64,000 nucleotides of DNA from Frondihabitans peucedani (GTDB taxonomy: Bacteria > Actinomycetota > Actinomycetes > Actinomycetales > Microbacteriaceae): the NCBI RefSeq assembly GCF_039537585.1, contig NZ_BAABAU010000001.1, forward strand, positions 1,240,001-1,304,000. The letters are read 5' to 3'. A program made the position numbers and the translations under genes. Positions within the stretch are counted from its first letter, which is position 1; each line of letters starts with the position of its first letter. Positions 44,932 to 53,037 of the stretch are shown here, in pieces. The notes beneath the pieces were generated by a model. It ran no database searches and had not been told where the DNA came from. It saw only the letters and a program-made list of their open reading frames with translations.

Positions 44932-45765
44932 TCAGCCCGCGGCGATCTCGCGGGCGCGCGCCAGGGCGGCGGCCGTCGCCCGGTCGAACAGGCCCTTCAG
45001 ATCGCCCGACTGCAGGACCTCGACGGCCTTCTCGGTCGTGCCGTTCGGGCTCGTGACCCGCCGGCGCAGCTCGTCGGGCGCGATCACGTCGTGCGCCAGG
45101 AGCTCGGACGCGCCGCGGAAGGTCCCCTGGACCATGACGGCGGCCTGCGCCTCGGTGAAGCCGAGGTCGACGGCCGTGCGGGTGAGCTCCTCGATGAGGA
45201 AGAAGACATAGGCGGGCCCCGACCCGGAGATGGTCGAGAGGGCGTCGATGCTCGACTCCGGGATCGTGACGACCTCGCCGACGCACCCGAAGAGGCGCTG
45301 CACGACCTCGAGGTCGGCGTCCGACGAGCGGGTGCCTCTGGCGAGACCGGTGACGCCGAGGCCGACGAGCGACGGCGTGTTCGGCATCGACCGCAGCACC
45401 GCCACGTGATCCGGCAGCACCGACTCCATCGTCTCGACGGTGATGCCCGCCGCGAGACTCACGACGATCGTGCCGGGCTCGAGCACGGGGGCGATCTCGC
45501 GGAGCAGGTCGACGACCAGGTACGGCTTCACCCCGATCAGCACGATCCTGGCGCCGGTCACCGCCGAGGCGTTGGCCGCAGGATCGGTCTCGGTCGCCAG
45601 CGAGGTGACCGCCCCGTGCCGGAGTGCGGCAGCCTTCGCCTCCGTGCGGTTCGTGACGCGGATGCCGCCCTCGACGGTCACACCGGGTCGGAGAAGGCCC
45701 TGCAGGATCGCGCCGCCCATCGATCCTGCGCCGAGGATCGCGGTGGCTGGGAGCGTCGTGGTCAT
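44932..45765 (-). CDS. proC: Pyrroline-5-carboxylate reductase
   Basis: Last enzyme of proline synthesis, reducing P5C with NAD(P)H; 277 residues. The dinucleotide motif is TAILGAGSMGGAILQGLL, and VSLAAGITVETMESVLP, ISGSGPAYVFFLIEELT and VTSPNGTTEKAVEVL are family signatures. TAGGAT ends 6 nt before the ATG at 45765, so the mRNA is likely leaderless. Divergent from the CDF transporter gene. Confidence 0.95.
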   Translation of the reverse strand: MTTTLPATAILGAGSMGGAILQGLLRPGVTVEGGIRVTNRTEAKAAALRHGAVTSLATETDPAANASAVTGARIVLIGVKPYLVVDLLREIAPVLEPGTIVVSLAAGITVETMESVLPDHVAVLRSMPNTPSLVGLGVTGLARGTRSSDADLEVVQRLFGCVGEVVTIPESSIDALSTISGSGPAYVFFLIEELTRTAVDLGFTEAQAAVMVQGTFRGASELLAHDVIAPDELRRRVTSPNGTTEKAVEVLQSGDLKGLFDRATAAALARAREIAAG

Positions 45766-45809
45766 GCGTCCATCCTAGGATTGAGCCCGGTGAACCCGGA
45801 GAACAGCCC

Positions 45810-46814
45810 ATGGCGACAGGACGAGTGACACAGATGAGCGAAAAGGTCGAAGGCGGCCACGGCCACGGAACGAAAGCGATCCTCGCCGCGCTGGGCGCGA
45901 ACCTCGGGATCGCGCTCGTCAAGATCATCGCGTGGGCAGTGTCGGGCTCCGCGTCGATGCTGGCGGAGGGCGTCCACTCGATCGCCGACTCCGCGAACCA
46001 GCTGCTGCTCCTCCTCGGCGGCCGCCGGTCGAAGCGGCAGGCCGACGCCGAGCACCCGTTCGGCTACGGCCGCGAGCGCTACGTGTACGCGTTCGTGGTG
46101 TCGATCATCCTGTTCTCCATCGGCGGCGTCTTCTCGCTGTACGAGGGCATCGAGAAGGTCCAGGAACCGCACGAGCTCGAGAACTGGTGGCTGCCGATGC
46201 TGGTGCTCGTCATCGCGATCGGGCTCGAGAGCTTCTCGCTCCGCACCGCCCTCAAGGAGGCGCGTCCGCACAAGGGCGAGCTCGGCTGGTTCGCGTTCAT
46301 CCGCCGGGCCAAGGCGCCCGAGCTGCCGGTCCTGCTTCTCGAAGACACCGCTGCTCTCACCGGACTCGTCTTCGCGTTCCTCGGCGTCGGACTGACCGTC
46401 CTGACCGACAACAGCCTGTTCGACGCACTCGGGACGATCATGATCGGGGTGCTCCTGATCCTGGTGGCCATCGTGCTCGGCATCGAGACGAAGAGCCTCC
46501 TCGTCGGCGAGGGCGCGTCGGCAGAAGACGTCGAGAAGATCCGGAAGGCGATCACCGGCGGCCCGGAGGTCGAGCAGATCATCCACATGAAGACGCTCTA
46601 CCTCGGCCCCGACGAGCTGCTCGTCGGAGTGAAGGTCGCCATCGGCGGCCGCACTCTGCTCGCCGACGTGGCCTCGGCGATCAATACGGTCGAGGGCAGG
46701 ATCCGCGCGGCCGTCCCGATCGCGCGCGTCATCTACATCGAGCCGGACGTCTGGGCGCCTCCCGGGGCCGAGCAGCCGACGACCGAGGCGATCGTCATCC
46801 GCTCGCTCGACTGA
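45810..46814 (+). CDS. Cation diffusion facilitator family transporter
   Basis: Metal/proton antiporter of 334 residues with about six spans. The first metal-site helix is SMLAEGVHSIADSANQLLLLL (His and Asp four apart), and a second pair is in ELPVLLLEDTAALTG. The C-terminal cytoplasmic domain starts near residue 235. GGAG lies before the ATG at 45810; a second ATG eight codons later would omit only the tail. Most likely exports Zn, Fe or Mn; the metal is not resolved. Confidence 0.9.
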   Translation: MATGRVTQMSEKVEGGHGHGTKAILAALGANLGIALVKIIAWAVSGSASMLAEGVHSIADSANQLLLLLGGRRSKRQADAEHPFGYGRERYVYAFVVSIILFSIGGVFSLYEGIEKVQEPHELENWWLPMLVLVIAIGLESFSLRTALKEARPHKGELGWFAFIRRAKAPELPVLLLEDTAALTGLVFAFLGVGLTVLTDNSLFDALGTIMIGVLLILVAIVLGIETKSLLVGEGASAEDVEKIRKAITGGPEVEQIIHMKTLYLGPDELLVGVKVAIGGRTLLADVASAINTVEGRIRAAVPIARVIYIEPDVWAPPGAEQPTTEAIVIRSLD

Positions 46815-46829
46815 GCTCTCCGGCTGGAG

Positions 46830-47294
46830 CTAGCGGCGCGCAGCGAAGAAGTCGTCGAGGAGGGCCGCGCACTCGACGGCCCGGACGCCCGCGTACACCT
46901 CGGCCCGGTGGGGCAGACGACGGTCGCGCAGGATGTCGTAGACACTCCCGGCCGCCCCCGCCTTCTCGTCCCACGCCCCGAAGACGACGCGGGGCACCCG
47001 CGCTGCGAGGATCGCCCCGGCGCACATGGGGCAGGGCTCGAGCGTCACGACGAGAGTGCAGCCGGTGAGGTGGCGGTCGCCGAGGTGCGAGGCGGCGCGC
47101 CGGAGGGCGAGGACCTCGGCGTGGGCGGTCGGATCCTGGTCGAGCTCCCGCTCGTTCCTGCCCCGGCCGACGACGCGGCCGGCAGCGTCGATGACGAGCG
47201 CCCCGACGGGGACGTCTCCGGAGACCGCGCAGAGAGCGGCCTCGTCGATGGCCTGGCCCATGAGGGCGTCGTACTCGACGGGGATGAGTGGCAC
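46830..47294 (-). CDS. tadA: tRNA-specific adenosine deaminase TadA
   Basis: Zinc deaminase of 154 residues converting A34 to inosine in tRNA-Arg. The catalytic His-Ala-Glu is in [14 protein letters not shown], and the zinc cysteines are in [20 protein letters not shown]. The GTG at 47294 has GGAGGAGGAG upstream. It is divergent from upp, with 41 nt between starts. Confidence 0.94.
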   Translation of the reverse strand: MPLIPVEYDALMGQAIDEAALCAVSGDVPVGALVIDAAGRVVGRGRNERELDQDPTAHAEVLALRRAASHLGDRHLTGCTLVVTLEPCPMCAGAILAARVPRVVFGAWDEKAGAAGSVYDILRDRRLPHRAEVYAGVRAVECAALLDDFFAARR

Positions 47295-47335
47295 GCGGCT
47301 CCTCCTCCCGGCTCGACTCCGCTAGCCTCGAGCCT

Positions 47336-47968
47336 ATGCGAGTGCACGTGGCGGACCACCCCCTGATCACCCACAAGTTGACGGTCCTCCGCGATCGCGA
47401 GACGAAGTCGCCCACGTTCCGGGCGCTCACCGAGGAGCTCGTCACGCTCCTCGCCTACGAGGCCACCCGCAGCGTCCGCACGGAGCCCGTCGACATCCAG
47501 ACGCCCGTCGGCCCGACCACGGGGCTGGCCATCTCGAAGCCCCGCCCGCTGGTGGTCCCGATCCTGCGCGCCGGTCTGGGCATGCTCGAGGGCATGACGA
47601 AGCTCGTCCCGAGCGCCGAGGTCGGGTTCCTCGGCATGATGCGCGACGAAGAGACGCTGCAGCCGGTCACCTACGCCGAGCGCCTGCCCGACGACCTGTC
47701 GAACCGGCAGTGCTTCGTCCTCGACCCCATGCTCGCCACCGGCGGCTCGCTGATCGCCGCCATCGACTTCCTGCTCGACCGGGGCGCCGTCGACGTCACC
47801 GCCGTGTGCATCCTGGCGTCGCCCGAGGGCCTCGCCGCCGTCGAGAAGGCGATGCACGGGCGCGAGGTGCACATCGTCCTGGGCGCGGTCGACGAGCAGC
47901 TGAACGACCAGGGCTACATCGTCCCGGGCCTCGGCGACGCCGGCGACCGGCTGTACGGGCTGGCCTGA
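47336..47968 (+). CDS. upp: Uracil phosphoribosyltransferase
   Basis: Pyrimidine salvage enzyme of 210 residues making UMP from uracil and PRPP. The PRPP-binding loop is [19 protein letters not shown], preceded by [13 protein letters not shown], and [17 protein letters not shown] is the uracil-binding C-terminus. TAGCCT ends 7 nt before the ATG at 47336, consistent with a leaderless message and with this start. Confidence 0.96.
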   Translation: MRVHVADHPLITHKLTVLRDRETKSPTFRALTEELVTLLAYEATRSVRTEPVDIQTPVGPTTGLAISKPRPLVVPILRAGLGMLEGMTKLVPSAEVGFLGMMRDEETLQPVTYAERLPDDLSNRQCFVLDPMLATGGSLIAAIDFLLDRGAVDVTAVCILASPEGLAAVEKAMHGREVHIVLGAVDEQLNDQGYIVPGLGDAGDRLYGLA

Positions 47969-48036
47969 GGCGTTCCGCCCTCCAGCTCCCGTTCGTCTCC
48001 GCGGCGCTGCGCGTCTCGGCGGTGCCCGCGAGTCGG

Positions 48037-48066
48037 TTGACACGTCCGCGACCGTTACGACACAAT
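48037..48066 (+). promoter_or_regulatory. Consensus-like promoter driving a leaderless upstream ORF
   Basis: TTGACA at 48037-48042, a perfect -35, is followed after 18 nt by CACAAT at 48061-48066. The predicted start of transcription falls on or next to the ATG at 48074. It is one of the best -35 boxes in the window. Confidence 0.65.
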
Positions 48067-48073
48067 CGGACTC

Positions 48074-48187
48074 ATGACTGCATCCACGCACGCCCCGATC
48101 CGAGAGACGGTCGTCTCCCGAGGTCTCGCGGAGCGCGCCACCATGATGGTGGCGACGGCAGTCATGTGTTGTCGAATGTCGGCCTGA
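48074..48187 (+). CDS. Putative 37-residue leaderless upstream peptide with Cys-Cys
   Basis: A short frame reads MTASTHAPIRETVV at the start and ends TAVMCCRMSA. It begins exactly where transcription is predicted to start from the TTGACA promoter. A hairpin CCGTCTC / GAGACGG (48259-48286) and a 297-nt untranslated stretch separate it from the winged-helix gene at 48485. Adjacent Cys codons close to the stop recall cysteine-sensing leader peptides of actinobacteria; the link is inferred. Confidence 0.5.
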   Translation: MTASTHAPIRETVVSRGLAERATMMVATAVMCCRMSA

Positions 48188-48484
48188 CCGGCCTCCCTCG
48201 TTCGACCCGCCGAGTCTCCGTCGGCCTGCAGGCCTGATACCGCTGCCTGCCACTGACACCGTCTCCCCCGCACCCCGGTGAGACGGCCTGACTCCGGATG
48301 CACAGTCCGCCCCACCCGGCGGCGCGTCCCTTCCCGTTCCGCCTCCTGAGCATCATCTCGCCAGGACGCGCGAGCCTAGCGGCACACACCGAAGGCATCG
48401 CGTTCCTTCTCCGCACCCGGCAGCAGCATCCGGCCGGGTTGGCGGACGAACGGATCCTTCCCCAGTCCCAAAGGACTCCATCCC

Positions 48485-49216
48485 ATGTCTCTCGCCCTCG
48501 ACACCACCAGCACCGCAAGCACCAGCACCACCACGGCCGCCGCCCCGGCCCGCCACCTGACGGCGGTCGCCCCCGCCGAAGCGGCCCCCGCTCCCCGCCT
48601 GAAGGCCGTCCCGGCCGGCACCGAGGCCCGCGGCTTCGTCCTCTACGTCGGAATCGACGAGCTCAAGGCCGCCGAGGCGGGCACCAGCCTCGGCGACATC
48701 GTCTCTCAGCTCCGCGCTCTGACCGCCCAGCTCGCCCCCGCTGCCGAGACGCACGCGGCCGTGGCTCTCGCCCCGGAAGGCGCGGGCGGGCGCGACGTCG
48801 ACGTGGTCCGGCTCGCGCTGCAGGATCCTGCGGCCCTCGCGAAGCACCGCCACACCGAGGTCGACGAGGAGCCCGGCGCCCGCGGCGGGGTCGTCGTCGA
48901 CATCTCGCGCAAGCGCCTCCTGCTCGACGGCGACGTCGCCCCGCTCACGTACAAGGAGTTCGAGCTGCTGCAGTACCTCGTGCTCCGCGAGGGCCGCACG
49001 ATCGACCGCGCCGAGCTGATCTCGAGCCTCTGGTCGGCCGGCGACGACGAGGTGCCGAACGAGCGCACCATCGACGTGCACGTGCGGCGGCTGCGGTCGA
49101 AGCTCGGGGCGTTCGAGGACATCGTCCGCACCGTCCGCGGAGTCGGGTACCGGTTCGACCGTCACGCCGACGTGTCGATCCGGCAGGCCTCGACGCCGTC
49201 GCCCGACGTCTTCTGA
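48485..49216 (+). CDS. Orphan OmpR/PhoB-type winged-helix protein without receiver domain
   Basis: A 243-residue protein whose C-terminal ~100 residues are an OmpR-type DNA-binding domain (LTYKEFELLQYLVLREGRTI, ERTIDVHVRRLRSKLG, VRTVRGVGYRFD). In place of a receiver there is a Thr/Ala-rich tail (residues 1-45) and an uncharacterised ~85-residue segment (RGFVLYVGIDELKAAEAGTS). No phosphorylatable Asp arrangement or partner kinase is seen. AAAGGA precedes the ATG. The long leader with a small Cys-containing ORF upstream and an OmpR-like double site downstream suggest it is a regulator under elaborate control. Confidence 0.8.
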   Translation: MSLALDTTSTASTSTTTAAAPARHLTAVAPAEAAPAPRLKAVPAGTEARGFVLYVGIDELKAAEAGTSLGDIVSQLRALTAQLAPAAETHAAVALAPEGAGGRDVDVVRLALQDPAALAKHRHTEVDEEPGARGGVVVDISRKRLLLDGDVAPLTYKEFELLQYLVLREGRTIDRAELISSLWSAGDDEVPNERTIDVHVRRLRSKLGAFEDIVRTVRGVGYRFDRHADVSIRQASTPSPDVF

Positions 49217-49342
49217 GCCCGACCGCTGCTTCTCGACACTCCCAGAAGTGCCGAGCAGGCGGGATGCGGTCCCCCGGCGTGCCGACAGGGCGTCCCCCGG
49301 CAGAGCGAACGGCTGGTTTCTTCTGGGTGTCTTCTCAGACAA

Positions 49343-49382
49343 ATAACGATTCGGTAACTAGACGCCGTTACCAAGCCGTTAT
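49343..49382. promoter_or_regulatory. Symmetrical double operator, ATAAC-N6-GTAAC inverted
   Basis: The 40-nt block reads ATAAC-N6-GTAAC-N8-GTTAC-N6-GTTAT, so each arm is a direct repeat of 5-mers with 11-bp periodicity and the two arms are exact mirror images. Direct repeats of GTAAC at this spacing are the reported binding pattern of the OmpR-type regulator MtrA in actinobacteria. It lies 126 nt after the orphan winged-helix gene and 212 nt before the marR gene, and its right end overlaps a possible -10. Confidence 0.55.
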
Positions 49383-49384
49383 AG

Positions 49385-49500
49385 ATTGAGGTCACTGAAG
49401 TTGTTTGCTGTGGCAACGTCAGTGGAATGTGATTGCAGGACACTCTTGGTGCAAGGGAGAGGGTCGGTCTCAAGCCTCTGAGATCGACCCTCAGTCCGTT
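49385..49500 (+). ncRNA. Possible structured RNA in an AT-richer spacer
   Basis: Within the 378-nt spacer 49217-49594, GC content drops visibly around 49325-49500. Two good stem-loops occur on the plus strand: CACTGAAGTTG / CAACGTCAGTG (49393-49424, one A.G mismatch) and a 14-bp stem GAGGGTCGGTCTCA / TGAGATCGACCCTC (49459-49492, one G.U). A TAGATT at 49382-49387 could be the -10. It may be a small RNA or the regulated leader of marR. No open frame of note is present. Confidence 0.35.
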
Positions 49501-49594
49501 AACAGTCGAGTTCTCCACAGTGCCCGTCCTCAGGCGGGCGGCTGTCGGTGGCCCTTCGTAGACTGGACGCCAGTCGTCGGGGTGAGGAGCACCA

Positions 49595-50221
49595 GTGGTC
49601 GAGAGAGCGGTGAGCCAGAGAGGCGTCAGCCAGAAGAGTCTGGCCGTCAGCGCGTGGGAGTCGCTCTTCCGTGCCCAGGTCACGATCATGCGCGAGCTCA
49701 CGGCGACGTTCCCCACCGGGCAGATCTCCTTCAACGAGTACGACGTCCTGTTCAACCTGACGAATCAGCCCGAGCGCCGCGCCCGCCTCAAAGAGCTGAC
49801 GCACCACCTCCTCCTCACGCAGCCGAGCATCAGCCGCCTCGTCGACCGCCTGTCGACCAAGGGCGTCGTCGAGAAGCTGAGCGACCCGGGCGACGCCCGC
49901 GGCATCATCGTCGCCCTAACGCCCCTCGGCTACGACGTCTTCCGCAGCACCGCCGTCGGGCACGCCGAGGCGATCTCCCGACGGGTCGGCGGCACCCTCT
50001 CGAGCGACGAGCTCCAGCAGCTGATGGAGCTCTGCACGAAGCTCCGTCTCGGACCACCCATCGCCGACGTGCCGGCGGCCGAGGAGTGCCCCGTGATCGA
50101 CGAGCCGAGCCCGGGCGGCCCCACAGCGCCTGCACCCGCAACCGCGCCCGCGACTGCGACTGCAACCGCGACTTCGCCTCTCACAGCGCCAGCGACACCG
50201 ACCGTCTCGGCCGGTCTCTGA
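49595..50221 (+). CDS. MarR-family transcriptional regulator
   Basis: A 208-residue winged-helix regulator. The core (about residues 20-150) shows ISFNEYDVLFNLTNQPERR, LKELTHHLLLTQPSISRLVDRL and the wing KLSDPGDARGIIVALTPLG. The last 35 residues are a Pro/Ala/Thr repeat tail absent from normal MarR proteins. GAGGAG lies 6 nt before the GTG at 49595. It is followed without spacing by the photolyase gene and may control the operon. Confidence 0.9.
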   Translation: MVERAVSQRGVSQKSLAVSAWESLFRAQVTIMRELTATFPTGQISFNEYDVLFNLTNQPERRARLKELTHHLLLTQPSISRLVDRLSTKGVVEKLSDPGDARGIIVALTPLGYDVFRSTAVGHAEAISRRVGGTLSSDELQQLMELCTKLRLGPPIADVPAAEECPVIDEPSPGGPTAPAPATAPATATATATSPLTAPATPTVSAGL

Positions 50222-51613
50222 GTGGCCGAGGAGAAGCCCATCGGCCCCACCCTCGTCTGGCTCCGCGACGACCTCCGCCTGAGTGACAACCCGGCACTGC
50301 ACCACGCCCTCGAGCGGGGCGGCGACGTCGTGGTGGCATTCGTCCACGACGAGGAGACGCCCGGCATCCGGCCGCTCGGTGCTGCGTCGAAGTGGTGGCT
50401 GCATCAGAGCCTCAGCAGGCTCGCCGGCGACCTCGAGTCGCGCGGGTCGCGGCTGATCCTGCGCCGGGGGGCCGCCGCCGAGGTCATCGCCTCGCTGATC
50501 GACGAATCGGGCGCCGACGCCGTCGTCTGGAACCGCCGCTACGCCAAGGGCGCCCGCGACGCCGATGCCGCGCTCAAGAAGGCACTCACCGAGAGCGGCA
50601 TCGAGGTGCACAGCTTCCAGGCCAACCTGCTCTTCGAGCCCTGGACCATCCAGACCGGCCAGGGCACGCCGTTCAAGGTCTTCACGCCGTTCTACCGCGC
50701 CTGCCTCGCGCAGCCCGAGCCGCGTCACCCCTTCCCCGCGCCCGAGACCATCCCGTCCGGCGCGGCCGCCGAGCTCCCGAGCGACGACCTCGCCTCCTGG
50801 GGCTTCGAGCCGACGCGCCCCGACTGGGCCGGCGGTCTCCGCGAGCGGTGGCAGCCGGGCGAGGCCGGAGCGCACGAGCGCCTCGAGGCCTTCATCCGCG
50901 ACGACCTCGGCGACTACGGCGACCGCGACTTCCCGGCCGACGACACCACGAGCCACCTGTCGCCGTACCTCCGGTTCGGCGAGATCAGCCCGTTCCAGGT
51001 CTGGCACCGGCTCCGCGGCAGGGTGCCTTCCTCGGCCCAAGGTCAGGTCGGCGGGTTCCTCCGCGAGGTCGTCTGGCGCGAGTTCAACAACGTCGTGCTC
51101 TACTCCACGCCCGACCTCGCCACGCAGAACTACCGGCCCGAGTTCGACGAGTTCGACTGGAACGAGCCCGATCCTGCCGTCCTGGAGGCCTGGCAGCAGG
51201 GCAGGACGGGCGTGCCCCTCGTCGACGCGGGCATGCGCGAGCTCTGGAAGACCGGCGTCATGCACAACCGCGTCCGCATGGTGGTGGCCAGTTTCCTGAT
51301 CAAGAACCTCCTGATCGACTGGCGCCTCGGCGAGCAGTGGTTCTGGGACACCCTCGTCGACGCCGACGACGCGAACAACCCGGCGAACTGGCAGTGGGTC
51401 GCCGGCTCCGGGGCCGACGCGGCGCCGTTCTTCCGCGTCTTCAACCCGGAGCTGCAGGCGTCGAAGTTCGACAAGCACGGCGAGTACGTGAGGCAGTGGG
51501 TGCCGGAGTACGGCACCGACGCCTACCCCGACCCGATCGTCGACCTGAAAGAGACCCGGCGCCGAGCGCTCGACCGCTACGACACGATGCGACGGAAGGC
51601 CGGCCTGGCATGA
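50222..51613 (+). CDS. phr: Deoxyribodipyrimidine photolyase (class I cryptochrome/photolyase)
   Basis: Light-driven DNA repair flavoprotein of 463 residues. The N-terminal photolyase domain starts TLVWLRDDLRLSDNPAL. FAD-binding segments include LSPYLRFGEISPFQVWH, TGVPLVDAGMRELWKTG, MHNRVRMVVASFLIKNLLIDW and WDTLVDADDANNPANWQWVAG, where the Asn of the DxDxANN segment sits by the flavin. Class I CPD photolyase is the best fit. The GTG begins right after the marR stop, and the stop overlaps the next start as ATGA. Confidence 0.93.
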   Translation: MAEEKPIGPTLVWLRDDLRLSDNPALHHALERGGDVVVAFVHDEETPGIRPLGAASKWWLHQSLSRLAGDLESRGSRLILRRGAAAEVIASLIDESGADAVVWNRRYAKGARDADAALKKALTESGIEVHSFQANLLFEPWTIQTGQGTPFKVFTPFYRACLAQPEPRHPFPAPETIPSGAAAELPSDDLASWGFEPTRPDWAGGLRERWQPGEAGAHERLEAFIRDDLGDYGDRDFPADDTTSHLSPYLRFGEISPFQVWHRLRGRVPSSAQGQVGGFLREVVWREFNNVVLYSTPDLATQNYRPEFDEFDWNEPDPAVLEAWQQGRTGVPLVDAGMRELWKTGVMHNRVRMVVASFLIKNLLIDWRLGEQWFWDTLVDADDANNPANWQWVAGSGADAAPFFRVFNPELQASKFDKHGEYVRQWVPEYGTDAYPDPIVDLKETRRRALDRYDTMRRKAGLA

Positions 51614-53037
51614 GACTCGACCCCGCGGCTCTCCGCGACGCCGTCCACTCCGTCGACACGCTGTTCCAGACTCGGGCCGCCGACAGCCACGCTCCGAGCG
51701 CCTCCTACGGCCTCTTCACCCGCGACGGGCTCGTGCACACGGGATCGACCGGCGAAGTGGCGTCGACGGCTCCCACGGCCGACACGGTCTACCGGATCGC
51801 CTCGTGCACCAAGAGCTTCACCGCCACCGCCCTGCTCGCGCTCCGCGATGCCGGCTCGCTCTCCCTCGACGCACCGGTGACCGACTTCGTCCCGGCGTTC
51901 GCCGACGTCGTGCTGCCGACGACCGATTCGCCGGTGCCGACGGTCCGGATGCTCCTGACGATGTCCGCCGGCCTGCCCACCGACGACCCCTGGGGCGACC
52001 GCCAGGAGTCGATCACCGACGCCGAGCTCGACGCGCTCCTCCGGAGGGGCCTGCGCTTCGACAGCATCCCGGGAACCCGGTTCGCCTACTCGAACCTCGG
52101 CTACGCGCTGCTCGGCCGCGTCGTGAGCGAGGCGTCCGGCCGGCCCTACCGCGACGTCGTCCGCGAGACGATCCTCGGTCCGCTGGGGCTCGACTCCACG
52201 GGCTTCGAGGAGCCCGCCGAAGCATCCGACCGCGTGGCCGTCGGCCACCGGCGCTCGGGCGACGAGTGGCTGCCCCTGCCCTTCTCAGGGCCTGGCGGCT
52301 TCTCGTCGATCGGCGGCCTCTTCAGCCCCGTCACCGACCTGTCGCGCTGGGCCCGCTGGCTCGCTTCGGCCTTCGACGACTCACCCGGCGCAACCGGCGA
52401 CTTCGACGGCATCCTGTCGCGGGCGTCGAGGCGCGAAGCGCAGCAGCTGTCGAGGTCCGTCCCCGGGCCGGGGCCGCACGCGTCGGGCTACGGCTTCGGG
52501 CTCTTCGTCGAGCACGATCCCGAGCTCGGCGACATCGTCTCGCACTCCGGCGGCTACCCCGGCTTCTCGGCGCACATGCGGTGGCACCCGGCCTCGGGTC
52601 TCGGGATGGTCGCGTTCGAGAACGCCACCTACGCCCAAGTGTCGGTCCCCGTCACGACGGCCCTTCACGGCCTGCTGCACGACCTCGAGGCGGCTCCTGC
52701 TCCCACGGTCTGGCCCGAGACGCTCGCAGCACGCGCCGAGGTCGAGAAGGCACTGCGCGGCGGCGACCTCCCGAGCGACCTCGTCTCGGAGAACGTCGAC
52801 CTCGACATCCCGTTCGCCGAGCGGCGTGCGGCCTGGCGAGCGGCCATCGAGTCGATCGGCGGGCTGGAGGGCGCTGCCAATGCGCGCGATGTCGAGCACG
52901 ACGAGTCCACGGCGCCGTCGCACCTCGTGTGGCATCTGCCCGGCCGCACCGGCCGGCTCCGCGTCGAGATCCGGCTGACGCCCGAGCTGCCCCCGCGCAT
53001 CCAGACCCTCCGCGTGCAGGCCGAGAGGCTCGGCTAG
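51610..53037 (+). CDS. Serine hydrolase, beta-lactamase/D-aminopeptidase family
   Basis: Penicillin-binding-protein-like hydrolase of 475 residues. The nucleophile motif SxxK is in RIASCTKSFTATALL, the YxN motif in FAYSNLGYALLGRV, and the third motif is VSHSGGYPGFSAHM, an HSG version of KTG typical of class C-like esterases and peptidases. A C-terminal domain of ~110 residues follows. No signal peptide is obvious. Translationally coupled to phr. The substrate cannot be inferred. Confidence 0.87.
   Translation: MRLDPAALRDAVHSVDTLFQTRAADSHAPSASYGLFTRDGLVHTGSTGEVASTAPTADTVYRIASCTKSFTATALLALRDAGSLSLDAPVTDFVPAFADVVLPTTDSPVPTVRMLLTMSAGLPTDDPWGDRQESITDAELDALLRRGLRFDSIPGTRFAYSNLGYALLGRVVSEASGRPYRDVVRETILGPLGLDSTGFEEPAEASDRVAVGHRRSGDEWLPLPFSGPGGFSSIGGLFSPVTDLSRWARWLASAFDDSPGATGDFDGILSRASRREAQQLSRSVPGPGPHASGYGFGLFVEHDPELGDIVSHSGGYPGFSAHMRWHPASGLGMVAFENATYAQVSVPVTTALHGLLHDLEAAPAPTVWPETLAARAEVEKALRGGDLPSDLVSENVDLDIPFAERRAAWRAAIESIGGLEGAANARDVEHDESTAPSHLVWHLPGRTGRLRVEIRLTPELPPRIQTLRVQAERLG

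Noticed and set aside
49325-49500. AT-richer spacer as an insertion-sequence remnant
   Set aside because: No transposase fragment, terminal inverted repeats or target duplication could be found; the palindromes are internal and operator-like.
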